This document shows, one piece after another, positions 1-10,701 of a DNA stretch of 64,000 bases. Below the pieces are notes generated by a model, which was not told where the DNA came from, ran no database searches, and saw nothing but the letters and a program-made list of their open reading frames with translations. A program made the position numbers and the translations under genes. Position 1 is the first letter of the stretch. Every line of letters begins with the position of its first letter. The stretch is taken from NCBI GenBank assembly GCA_015847255.1, contig JADLZK010011555.1, positions 80,785-144,784 on the forward strand, written 5' to 3'. This DNA is from Hyparrhenia diplandra. Its lineage: Eukaryota; Streptophyta; Magnoliopsida; Poales; Poaceae.

Positions 1-244
1 TCGCGCACATCGACACGACGCCGACGACACAAACAAGAGAGCTGCCTGCCAGCCAGCCTCCCCAGCTGGTTACCTGGCCACAACCTGACAAACACAAGAG
101 CAATATATCTACACGGCCACGCACCGTCCAGCCACCCTCCTCTTCTTCCTTCCTTGTGCTCTTCAATCCTCTTGTGACTTGTACCATAATCTCTTCGTTC
201 CCTTGTGCTTCGCTTCGTTCGGTTTGCTATTTGATCGTGTGCAT

Positions 245-1188
245 ATGGTGCCATCCATAGGCGACGACGGCATGCATGAGCCGTCCGGCGCCACGGTGCC
301 GTTAGGCAAGTCGGTGCGGCGCGCGCTCCGGACCGCCATCGGCATGCCCAAGAAGAAAAGAAGCCACAGCCGCCGCAACCCTGCGGCAGAAGCCGCAGCG
401 TCAGCGTGTCCATGGAGCTGAGCAGCTCGTCGTCGGTGGCGGCGAGGAAAGAGGCGGTGGTGCGTGTGGTGCTGCGTGGCGGGGTGGTGGAGGTGTACCC
501 GACCGTGGTGCTGGCGTGCACCGTCATCCGGAACCACCCGCCGGGGCTCTGTCTCGCGCACCCGGACGTGTTCCGCAACCCGCACGGCGCCGTCGTTCGC
601 CCGCTCGAGCCGCTCTTCCCTGGCCAGAAGTTCCTGTTGCTTCCAGAGAGCACCGTCATCAGGCTCAAGCAGAAGATTCCCGAGAGCTCTATCGGCGTAT
701 TCGCCGACGACGAGTACGACGACGAGGAGGAAGAGGAGGAGGAGGAGGAAGTGACGTCCTCGGAGGGCGGCGGCGTGGTGTCGTCGGAAGACGAGGCGGC
801 GACGGCAGACAGTACTGCATCCATGCTGGTGTGCAGCGCCAGGGACTACTTCGAGGCCAACGACCGGTGGGCCGAGTATCGCTTCAAGAAGCTCGTGCAA
901 CAGGGTCTCGCCGTGGCGCCGAGCAAAGATGACGACGAGGAGCCGACGGCTGAGAGGAAGCAGGAGAAGACAAGGAAGAAGAAGAGGAATAAGGTGGGGA
1001 GGCGGAGGAGAGACCACCGTAATAGTCTGCTGCCCCAGCTGCCGATGGGGCTCAGGGGGTTCGCGGCGGCGAGGAGGACGTGGGAGCCCAGCCTGCCGTC
1101 GGTGGAGGAGGAGGAGGCCACCGTCTCTCCTCGCTCGCCGTCCTCAGTCGGAGCCGGAGGAGACCACAAGATGATGAGCAATCAGTGA
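245..1188 (+). CDS. PADRE-domain (DUF4228) protein
   Basis: Plant-specific PADRE family; family members are linked to stress and pathogen responses, but the biochemical role is unknown. The diagnostic N-terminal stretch runs from about base 445 to 690 and contains VVRVVLRGGVVEVYP, a conserved HPPGLCLAHPDVF block and PLFPGQKFLLLP. It is followed by an acidic run (DDEYDDEEEEEEEEE) and a basic Lys/Arg-rich segment (bases 955-1015), then a Ser/Pro-rich tail ending at the TGA at 1186-1188. The first ATG (245) opens a frame with GKSVRRALRTAIGMPKKK that looks like the native N terminus, but it leaves the main frame at the A/G-rich stretch 351-362, so a one- or two-base indel is likely there. The next in-frame ATG is at 412. 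A TATA-like CAATATATC lies at 101-109. No intron is needed. The 3' part is repeated at 3072-3610. Confidence 0.8.
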
Positions 1189-3071
1189 GTTAACTGGTGC
1201 CGTTGCAGTGTACTTGCACATCGTCGTTCGTCGTCGTCGTGTCCTTACGGCGGTCGGGCAGTTCAAAGCGGCCGTGTCCGATCAGTAGCTGCGTGCACGC
1301 AGAGTGTGCAGAGTGCTCTGGTCCGATCCGTCCATGTGTACATTTCTTTTTGACAAACATGTGTATATTTTTCTTGTTGGCAGCTGTCATATTTGCTGTA
1401 CCCTGACATTGCTTTGATCGACCCTTTGGTGTTGTCGCGGTGGCGGCTGTGGTTAGCAATGTGTTCATACTGTCTCATTATACAACCCAGGGTGTTTTTT
1501 TAATGATGAATCGCGAGCTTTACAAATCGAGAATAGTTAACATCATTTGATAATAACACACTAGTTAATAATATAAGAACCAGGAAGGTCATCCTCCCCT
1601 TACATACATTTTTCCTTTGCAAGCATCGCTAGCTCCTCTAGTTAATTCATGTGCCACCTGATTTGCTTCTTGCTTGTATGCTCGATGAATATCTCCTGAA
1701 ATCGTTCCAAAACGATGTTTGCATGCACCGTATATATTGTGGCAATTGAATCTCCATACAGTCGAACTAAACAACTAGACGGTTTCCTCCTGTCTCGTGA
1801 GCTAACATCAAACCTTCCTTTAGAAGAACACTAGCAAATTTGCCCGTCGCGTTGCTACGGGAAAAAATTGTACATATCAAGCTCCATCGTGCTCTAACTC
1901 CGCGTCGTCGTTGCAGCCAGCGCTGCGCAGGCCATCTTCTCTCGAGATTCAAGTCTCGGTGGCAGTGCCGTTAGCTAGCTCTCATGGCGAGCTCCACCTT
2001 GCCGCCATCCTAGCAAGCGTCGGTGGCCCGCAGGCCAAAGCATAAGAGATCGTATCGACATCGCTACTGGAGCTCCACCTCGTTGTTGCAATTTCAGAAT
2101 TTTAGAAATTTCAGTGTCATACTAAACATGTGTGTTGCACCTCAAGGGAATCCTAAATTCAAAATCTAAAGAATATATACTTGACATACCACGTATACAA
2201 ACACAATCATGGGGCTTAGCCGCTTGACAATTTCTTATTACCTCCGAAGTACTTATGCAGACCGAGGAACGGTGGGCCGCACATAGGCCGCTGGCGTTTC
2301 AGCACGCTCCGACCGCCGTCGGGCTGCACAGTACACCATCGTCTTGGCCGTCCCCATCCGGCAAAGACGTCTCCCTCGCGTTCGCGAAGCCTACATAAAC
2401 GACAACGGCGACAATATCAATGATCATATGCATATATATGCTCGCTCGCTCATACCACTATGACATGTTCGATCACGGCATTATTGAACACGTACGCATG
2501 TACCATAAGCTGTCGGGTCTACTTGCCTTCGCTCTACAGCCTGATTGACGCCGGCAGGCAGCTAGGATTGATGAATCGTATATATGTATGTGGAGAGTTT
2601 TATTTGCCCTCCGTTAGACCTGTTTGGTATTGGACAAGAAATCGTATATATGTATATGCGGAGTTTGTGGAGAGTTTTTTTCCTGGATTTAGAGCTCTTT
2701 TTAAATCTACACCCAAGGAAGTATCTATTCCATATTCTATACAGACACGTATCCTGGGCAGGAAACCGAATCAGTTGGGAAGAAAAGGCAGGCATGCAGA
2801 GCTAGCTTTTCTCTTCGTATCCGTATGCAACTCGTTTAGTTTATTACAGATAACCAGGCGGACAGACTCTGGTACGTACGACATGATAACCAGGTGGACA
2901 AATACTACATGGAAGCGGACGCCAAGGCTGGACAAAAATTTTAGGCAGGAAACTTCCGGTCGGATGGAGGGTAGGGAGAGGGCTGGACGAAATTTTTGGG
3001 TGGACCATTGTCTTCTAATTTTCTATTCTAATCAAGACTTCATGAGGCGTGTAATGGGAGTCTGAGACGTA
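649..3071. repeat. Tandem duplication, unit 1 (2.42 kb)
   Basis: This segment and 3072-5485 are near-identical direct repeats, starting in both at AGCACCGTCATCAGG and ending in both at GAGACGTA. Unit 1 holds the 3' two thirds of the PADRE gene and about 1.9 kb of downstream flank. The flank contains no convincing gene. It includes a short T-run and a stretch with CACTAGCAAATTTGCCCG, a motif I associate with dispersed grass repeats but cannot assign to a class. Differences between the units are scattered single-base indels and substitutions, so the duplication is recent. Confidence 0.93.
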
Positions 3072-3610
3072 AGCACCGTCATCAGGCTCAAGCAGAAGAT
3101 TCCCGAGAGCTCTATCGGCGTATTCGCCGACGACGAGTACGACGACGAGGAGGAAGAGGAGGAGGAGGAGGAAGTGACGTCCTCGGAGGGCGGCGGCGTG
3201 GTGTCGTCGGAAGACGAGGCGGCGACGGCAGACAGTACTGCATCCATGCTGGTGTGCAGCGCCAGGGACTACTTCGAGGCCAACGACCGGTGGGCCGAGT
3301 ATCGCTTCAAGAAGCTCGTGCAACAGGGTCTCGCCGTGGCGCCGAGCAAAGATGACGACGAGGAGCCGACGGCTGAGAGGAAGCAGGAGAAGACAAGGAA
3401 GAAGAAGAGGAATAAGGTGGGGAGGCGGAGGAGAGACCACCGTAATAGTCTGCTGCCCCAGCTGCCGATGGGGCTCAGGGGTTCGCGGCGGCGAGGAGGA
3501 CGTGGGAGCCCAGCCTGCCGTCGGTGGAGGAGGAGGAGGCCACCGTCTCTCCTCGCTCGCCGTCCTCAGTCGGAGCCGGAGGAGACCACAAGATGATGAG
3601 CAATCAGTGA
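3072..3610 (+). pseudogene. 5'-truncated PADRE gene copy
   Basis: Matches bases 649-1188 of the intact gene, so the promoter, start codon and nearly the whole PADRE core are missing. It begins inside the codons for the STVIRLKQKIP segment. The acidic run and the basic segment are retained. A G-run is one base shorter than in the parent (four G after CTCA at 3477-3481, five in unit 1), which shifts the tail out of frame. No ATG lies upstream in frame within the copy, so it is unlikely to make the parental protein. It could be transcribed only from sequence in the parent's 3' flank. Confidence 0.85.
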
Positions 3611-5485
3611 GTTAACTGGTGCCGTTGCAGTGTACTTGCACATCGTCGTTCGTCGTCGTCGTGTCCTTACGGCGGTCGGGCAGTTCAAAGCGGCCGTGTC
3701 CGATCAGTAGCTGCGTGCACGCAGAGTGTGCAGAGTGCTCTGGTCCGATCCGTCCATGTGTACATTTCCTTTTTGACAAACATGTGTATATTTTTCTTGT
3801 TGGCAGCTGTCATATTTGCTGTACCCTGACATTGCTTTGATCGACCCTTTGGTGTTGTCGCGGTGGCGGCTGTGGTTAGCAATGTGTTCATACTGTCTCA
3901 TTATACAACCCAGGGTGTTTTTTTTTAATGATGAATCGCGAGCTTTACAAATCGAGAATAGTTAACATCATTTGATAATAACACACTAGTTAATAATATA
4001 AGAACCAGGAAGGTCATCCTCCTTACATACATTTTTCCTTTGCAAGCATCGCTAGCTCCTCTAGTTAATTCATGTGCCACCTGATTTGCTTCTTGCTTGT
4101 ATGCTCGATGAATATCTCCTGAAATCGTTCCAAAACGATGTTTGCATGCACCGTATATATTGTGGCAATTGAATCTCCATACAGTCGAACTAAACAACTA
4201 GACGGTTTCCTCCTGTCTCGTGAGCTAACATCAAACCTTCCTTTAGAAGAACACTAGCAAATTTGCCCGCATGCGTTGCTACGGGAAAAAATTGTACATA
4301 TCAAGCTCCATCGCGTGCTCTAACTCCAGCCGTCGTTTGCAGCCCGCGCCCGCGCTCATCTTCTCCGAGATTCAAGTCTCAAGTGGCGGTGCCGTTAGCT
4401 AGCTCTCATGGCCGAGCTCCACCTTTGCCGCCATCCTAGCAAACGGTCGGTGGCCCGCAGCCAGCATAAGAGATCTGATCGACATCGCTACTGGAGCTCC
4501 ACCTCGTTGTTGCAATTTCAGAATTTTAGAAATTTCAGTGTCATACTAAACATGTGTGTTGCACCTCAAGGGAATCCTAAATTCAAAATCTAAAGAATAT
4601 ATACTTGACATACCACGTATACAAACACAATCATGGGGCTTAGCCGCTTGACAATTTCTTATTACCTCCGAGTACTTATGCGACCAGGAACGGTGGGCGC
4701 ACATAGTTGCTGGCGTTTAAAGACGCCCGACCGCCGTCGGGCCGCACAGGTACACCATCGTCTTGGCCGTCCCCATCCGGCAAAGCGTCTCCCTCGCGTT
4801 CGCGAAGCCTACATAAACGACAACGGCGACAATATCAATGATCATATGCATATATATGCTCGCCGCTCATACCACTATGACATGTTCGACACGGCATTAT
4901 TGAACACGCACGCATGTACCATAAGTCGCCGGGTCTACTTGCCTTCGCTCTACTGGCGATTGACGCCGGCAGGCAGCTAGGATTGATGAATCGTATATAT
5001 GTATGTGGAGAGTTTTATTTGCCCTCCGTTAGACCTCGTTTGGTATTGGACAAGAAATCGTATATATGTATATGCGGAGTTTGTGGAGAGTTTTTTTCCT
5101 GGATTTAGAGCTCTTTTTAAATCTACACCCAAGGAAGTATCTATTCCATATTCTATACGTACACGTATCCCGGGCAGGAAACCGAATCGGGTTGGGAAGA
5201 AAAGGCGTGCATGCAGAGCTAGCTTTTCTCTTCGTATCCGTATGCAACTCGTTTAGTTTATTACGTGATAACCAGCGACGGACTGCACGCATGCGACATG
5301 ATAACCGGGTGGACAAATACTACATGGAAGCGGACGCCAAGGCCGGACAAAAATTTTAGGCGGAAACTTCCGGTCGGATGGAGGGTAGGGAGAGGGCTGG
5401 ACGAAATTTTTGGGTGGACCATTGTCTTCTAATTTTCTATTCTAATCAAGACTTCATGAGGCGTGTAATGGGAGTCCGAGACGTA
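3072..5485. repeat. Tandem duplication, unit 2
   Basis: Direct repeat of 649-3071 with an offset of 2423 bases, abutting unit 1 with no spacer. The junction GAGACGTA/AGCACCG lies at 3071/3072. Unit 2 has many small indels relative to unit 1 around 4260-4460 and 4670-4970. Confidence 0.93.
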
Positions 5486-5497
5486 TTCGGTGGGACA

Positions 5498-6105
5498 TGT
5501 TAGACATAGTAGTGTTCTAGTCATATTCCTATTGTAATCCCTGTTAGAGTCCTAGTCATATTAGAAGTCCTAGTGTAGTTAGGACACATAGAGTTCTAGA
5601 AGGTTCTCGAGATGTGCATGCACCTCCCTGAACCGTGTCCAAGTCGGAGTCCTTCCCCGTTGCATGTAGGTTTGCATGTTTTATGGTAAATCCTAGAAGG
5701 ATTGCCATAGGGACTTCATAGCAACGGGGGGAGGAGGTCAAGGCCCCGTGCCTATATAATGTAGACAGAGAAGGTGGAACCAAAGATAGGGGAGACCACG
5801 AAATTTTTCTCTTTATTAGTAGGTTCCTAGTCATATTAGAAGTCCTAGTGTAGTTAGGACACATAGAGTTCTAGAAGGTTCTGAGATGTGCAATGAGACC
5901 TTCCTCGAACCGTGTCCAAGTCGGAGTCCTTCCCGTTGCATGTAGGTTTGCATGTTTTATGGTAAATCCTAGAAGGATTGCCATAGGGACTTCATAGCAA
6001 CGGGGAGGAGGTCAAGGCCCCAGTGCCTATATAATGTAGACAGAGAAGGTGGAACCAAAGATAGTGGGAGACCACGGAAATTTTTCTCTCTCTTTATTAG
6101 TAGGT
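5498..6105. mobile_element. LTR-like segment with internal tandem duplication
   Basis: Starts at TGTTAGACATAGTAG and contains two direct copies of about 275-280 bases (5551-5825 and 5826-6105). Each copy has CCTAGTCATATTAGAAG at its start, a TATA-like CCTATATAATG at about 5751 and 6026, and ends CTTTATTAGTAGGT. The TG start, internal TATA box and absence of coding capacity suggest a solo LTR or promoter-bearing LTR fragment, but I see no clear CA terminus and no target-site duplication. No gene is supported here. Confidence 0.5.
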
Positions 6106-6340
6106 ATAGATATGCTGCCCAATGTCACTACCACTATATCTCCAGAACCATCTCTGATTATTGCACCTGTGCTTCCACACCCCTTATCATCATCGGATGG
6201 AAGCATCAATACAAAGAAATCCTTCCGAAGGTTTCCTCCATTCTAGATGTATCTTTATTCCTTATTTTGGTACCAACTTATAATTAGAGACAATTGATAG
6301 CTGTAATGTTGATGGGTGCTGGATGCTATCTCCATGCCCA

Positions 6341-6374
6341 GTTTTTTTTTTTTTTTTTTTTTTTTTGGACAAAG
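6341..6374 (-). mobile_element. Micro-retroposon (poly(A) tail only)
   Basis: A 34-bp insertion made of G, 25 T (6342-6366) and GGACAAAG, flanked by a perfect 12-bp direct repeat TCTCCATGCCCA (6329-6340 and 6375-6386). Read on the minus strand it is CTTTGTCC followed by poly(A). That is what target-primed reverse transcription leaves when it stops almost at once. Confidence 0.7.
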
Positions 6375-6557
6375 TCTCCATGCCCAAGTTGACTTCATTC
6401 CACCAAAGAAACCAACCTCTAGTCAGTATGAGAGTTCAGCAAATCCTATCTGCAGCCGTGTTACAACACGTCCGTGACGACCACTTGTTATCCGCTACGC
6501 TAATAACCATAAACCTAATCAATGTCTAAGAAAACCATATGACCTAATAAATCCCTA

Positions 6558-6693
6558 CTCCCAATATCCCAAATTGTAAGTCATCCAAAGTCATAACATA
6601 TCAAGTTTAATCAAATTTATATGATAAAGTAATAATATTTATGTCAACTAAGTATTATTCGATTCTTTGTTGATTATACATATTTTTATATTA
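6558..6693. mobile_element. Stowaway-type MITE, left half
   Basis: Left terminus CTCCCAATATCCCAAATTGTAAGTC preceded by TA (6556-6557). The right half is at 8882-8994, ending in GGAGGGAG followed by TA (8995-8996). The two halves are separated by the retroposon at 6694-8881 and rejoin cleanly at the 14-bp duplication ATATTTTTATATTA. MITEs of this type use TA target sites and encode nothing. Confidence 0.7.
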
Positions 6694-8881
6694 ACTGGAG
6701 TGAGTCACGTATCCCGTCCCCCGCGTCGCTCCTACTGGGGGCGGCTCGGGCGGAAGTCGCGACCAAGCGCCGCCACCCCTTCAGCCCTGGTCTCCTAGCC
6801 TCGCCGCCGCCCGAGCGGGATGCCGGAGGCTCGGCAGAGCGCGAGGAAGGCGGCGGCGAGGCGTTTCTCCGTCGCCGCGCTGCCGTAGGCCGGTGAGGAG
6901 GCCCAGCTCGTGGGCGGCGACGTCGTCTTCCCGGCGGCCAGGTCCGCCTCGCCCAGGGCCGGTGGGGCTTGGGGCAACGGATCCACCGTCCTCGCGTCGT
7001 TTGGTGGCTCCAGCGGGTGCAGGCCCTGCGACGACGGCGGAGTTTGGGGCAGAGGAGGCTCGTCGGGTCGCCGGATTGGGGCTCGATGGCGATGGACCCG
7101 GTCCACCGGCGGTCAAATCCGGTCTGCTCTGGGCTGGATTCGTGCGCGCTGGGGGTGGACGGCGGCTTCATGGATGGATGTTGGCGACGGTGACGGGAGA
7201 ACGGAGCTTGCTGGCCGGCTCTGTGCAAGTTGCTGCGAGGTATGGTGGTCGTGATGTCCGTTGGTGGCTGGTGGTGGAGTGGCTGTTTGGGGGCTCCGGC
7301 GTCGGCGGGGTTGTTTGAAGACGACGGCGGCTCTGGCGACTGCACTTCTGTCGGAGTGAAGGCCGGCGACATTGGGACCTGTGGCGCTCAGGCGCGGACT
7401 TGCACAGGGACGGCGGCGGCGGGGGGCGGTGGCGGCCGGCGAGGTGCAGGGCGCGGTCTTCCTCTGCCGTGGGAGGCTCGGTGTGGGGGCGTCTCTTGGC
7501 TGGCATTTCTTGACCATGGTGGTTGGGAGACGGTGCCGGTGGACTTCTGCGCGCAGGCAGCGGGGATGGCGGTGAGTTTGGTGGTGCCCCCCTTCCTTCT
7601 TCCTCGACGTCTGCGTGGATATAGCGCCGCTTCGGTGGTGGGGCTGGGTGGTTTGCTCTGGGGTGCTCCCGGGGCTGGTACATTCTCACGGTACCGTGGT
7701 GGCATTGTTGGGATGTACGAGCCATCTCTTCGGCGGAGGCGTTGCGGAGGAGGCGGGGAGCTACTGCTACTTGTCTGTGTGCTGCGGTAGGGTCGGTGTG
7801 GTTCCGGGCGAAAGCCTTCATCGACATTCTTGTTGGTGGTAGTGGTGGCGGCGTCCTTGCAGCGTCGTTCCTCCCGTTGGGGACACCATTATGGAACACC
7901 GGGTCCTAGTGCAGGGAGTGTCGGGGTGAAAACCCGGTCCATTTATTGGACGGGCGACGGTGGCGCCATTGGTGTCGCGTTCTCCTTGGAGGCGTCGCTT
8001 TCGGAGACTCGCCTCAGCTTGTGACAGTGGGGGTGGAGTGGTTGGTCTGTGTGCAGTGACTTGGAGGGTGCGCGGGGTCTTTGTGTTGGCGGCAAGGTGC
8101 AGAGGGTCCATGGGTGCTGGAGGCCTTTTGCTGTCGCGCATGGTGGTGGTGAGCTCGGTGCGGTTGTGTGGAAGCATTGCTCTCGTTGCGGTTTCAGATA
8201 TCCGAGTCCTGGTAGTGGAGTGAGTTGGTGGATGAGGCGAGGCCCCCACGCAGCAGTAGTTGGGATCGGTGGTTTTCGGTGGTGCCGCGACCGGAATTCT
8301 GCGGACGCAACGCCGGTGCTAGGGGATCGACGATCGTGGACGTGCAGCTTGAGGGTGATGATCCCGTGGTGGAGGAGCTTCGAGTGGGTGTTTGGGCTTG
8401 CGGCGGCTACGACACAATGTTGGCGACGACGGCGCAGTTTTCGACGGTCTACTTTCGGCTCCTCTCCCGTGTGGTGGTGGTGGGTTTGTTTCTTCCTTGG
8501 TGCCTTCCGGTGTGGTGGCCCGCGTCGACGCCCCAATCCGGCCGAGGGGCGGTGATGGAGGCTCGTGTTGATAACCCAATCCAACCGAAGGCGGTGCTTC
8601 TTGTATATTTTTTTCCCATATGAGTTGTTTACTGGTGTTGAGTTGTTCTAGTTGGGTCGTTTTTCGGCCAAGTTGAGTGGTTGAGTAGGCGCTAGTTGTG
8701 GCGCAAGTTGAGTTGATCTGGTACCTGGGTGTGCAGTTGGAGTAGGGTACCCCCGCACAATTGTATGGTTTTTTCCGGCCCGGTTTCAAGGTCAAAAACT
8801 GGCTGACACTTGCCTTTTTTTTTTTTTTTCGCCTAATAGAAATCGCGGCTTTTTTGTCGCCCTTTCTAAAAAAATATATAT
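6694..8881 (+). mobile_element. GC-rich non-LTR retroposon of unknown family, nested in a MITE
   Basis: A 2.19-kb GC-rich block bounded by a perfect 14-bp direct repeat, ATATTTTTATATTA (6680-6693 and 8882-8895). It ends in CTTTCT plus A7 and an AT run. A motif CTAATAGAAATCGCGGC (from about 8832) sits about 30 bases before the tail, as in the other LINE-like ends of this window. Body and tail fit insertion by target-primed reverse transcription. I find no reverse transcriptase, endonuclease or zinc-knuckle motif in any frame. Long open frames on both strands are low-complexity (Arg/Pro/Gly-rich) and look like by-products of GC content. It is probably a non-autonomous element or a 5'-truncated LINE with a long untranslated 3' part. 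Confidence 0.6.
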
Positions 8882-8994
8882 ATATTTTTATATTATACCT
8901 AATTGATATTACAAAGTCTTTATAATTTTCTTTATAAATTTAGTCCAATTTAAGATGTTTTTGCTTTTTGGAATGACTCGCGAAATGGAGGGAG
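8882..8994. mobile_element. Stowaway-type MITE, right half
   Basis: Continues the interrupted MITE of 6558-6693: TATTATACCTAATTGATATT to the terminal GGAATGACTCGCGAAATGGAGGGAG, followed by TA. The terminal 20 bases are the imperfect inverse of the left terminus. Confidence 0.65.
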
Positions 8995-8996
8995 TA

Positions 8997-10701
8997 CATG
9001 TACTTCACAAGTCACAACCTGCTGCTAAACTTACTCAAAAAAAAAAAAAAAAAAACTGCTGCTACACTCCCGCGCAACTGTAACAGCATTATTGTAAAAA
9101 TGTAAAGTTCTAGTTTCATTTTTCAAATAGCTTCGAATCTTTTTTTTTTTTTTTTTTTTGAAACGATTTTATTTTATAAAAAATATCATCCCATTCGTTT
9201 CCTCCCACCCGGATCTCACGCATTGTTGTCGGCGGCGGCTCCTCCTCCTTCCCAGCTGGCGGTCGCGGCGACTCCTCGTTCCCCACCGGCAGCCGCGGCT
9301 CCTCCTTTCCCACGAGCAGCGTCGCGGCTGCCGTCGCCCTTGCCGGCGACACGGCCATATGCGTGGCCCCAGGCCGCAGCGCGGCCAGATGCGCGGGCAC
9401 GGCGGCCCGGGTGGCCTGACCCGTGGAAGGTGCCCGGGTCACTGGCGGCGACGCAGGACTCCACCATCCCGCAGCGGCGCTCTCTTTCACGGCACTGGTG
9501 GCGATGCCCTCGTCTACCCACGGCACGGGCGACATTATCCTCCTCCAAGGTACGATCTACTGTGATCTACTGTAATTAATATGTTACGGTTGCACAGGTT
9601 GTGAGGTACTAGAGATTTTACTATCGTGAGATTATTATGCACACAATCATCATTGTTAAGAAAACCTTACTAGGAAAACTCACCAAACAAGAAATAGTAC
9701 AACCTTCGGGACAAATCATGATCATCTAAGTAGATCATACCATTATCGATTTTCTTAGATCCTCAACTTGAGAAACATGAGAAAAACGGTCCCATCCCAA
9801 CGCCCCTTGCAAAAACTATTTTGTGTAAGCTAGCTAAAACACTCTCTTCTCTAAAGCAAGTGTATGCACATATAGACTCTCTCTCAACAAACAAACTGCA
9901 TGGTATGGCAAGGGTCATTTCGTTATATTAGCCCCTTTTTACTTCAGGAATGGTGAGGTAAGAATGTGGGAAACAATAATCAACAAAAACCCATGTTTAT
10001 TTCTATAAGAAGGTGCAATCACACATGTTGCAGCTGTGCTGCATACAATACAAACCAGCAAGCACACAAGCATAATCATTTATTGAATCATCCATGTTTA
10101 GTCTTACAATAAGCACACCAAATCAACAATCGTGAGAGCAAACTTAAACAATCTGGCAGTGGATCACAAGCCACAGCAGCACACCACACACAGCGAGAGC
10201 ACAGAAGGAAGCAGCAGCAGCAGCCAAACTCTGTCTCGCCCTTATTTGTTTCTCTACTGCTCAGAGTAGAGTAGGGGTCCATCTGTATCACACTCACCAT
10301 CATACATCTCAGACAATAAGATGTCACGACTCTATGACAACACTCACTGACAAACGAAAAAGCAATCCAATGCAACACAATGCTGGTTGATCTAGACAAG
10401 ATGCAGGCCATAATGACACAATCATATATAGGCATGCATCCGTACTCCCAAAGATCAACTGACCAAAAGCAGGGGAGGAATGGCAGCAGGGGTGACCAGA
10501 GCAGAGTAGTATCACGGTCTATGTAGAGAAGAGAGACGGCGCAGGCAGGATCAAGCAGAGTAGTAGTCCCTGCTTACATTACCTAGCTGCAGGAAAGGAA
10601 AGATGCGAAGATAGGTACATTTTATTCATTGTATGTTCATTTATTTACACAGCAGAAATGCATACTAGAAGCTAAAGTGACGGTTAATTAATATACATAC
10701 C
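8997..10701. other. Intergenic, no gene seen
   Basis: Holds a micro-retroposon (9028-9055), a 20-T run at 9140-9160, and a GC-rich patch (9200-9560) whose open frames are low-complexity. Otherwise it is AT-rich sequence. The stretch 10000-10690 may include spliced 3' UTR of the NB-ARC gene, because its stop codon is followed at once by a donor-like G/GTATGT on the minus strand. Confidence 0.5.
9028..9055 (+). mobile_element. Micro-retroposon (poly(A) tail)
   Basis: AACTTACTC followed by 19 A (9037-9055), flanked by a perfect 9-bp repeat CTGCTGCTA (9019-9027 and 9056-9064). Nine bases of body plus tail. The repeat is short and itself CTG-rich, so support is weaker than for the others. Confidence 0.5.

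Noticed and set aside
163..1017. Long open frame on the minus strand across the PADRE gene
   Set aside because: Low-complexity Leu/Arg/His-rich translation opposite a recognisable coding strand; a by-product of GC-rich codons.
6686..8800. Several 100-240-codon open frames on both strands
   Set aside because: Arg/Pro/Gly-rich, overlapping in all frames, no domain; explained by GC content of a retroposon body.
9200..9565. GC-rich frames near 9.4 kb as a gene
   Set aside because: Proline/alanine/arginine-rich in every frame, no motif, no splice or promoter context.
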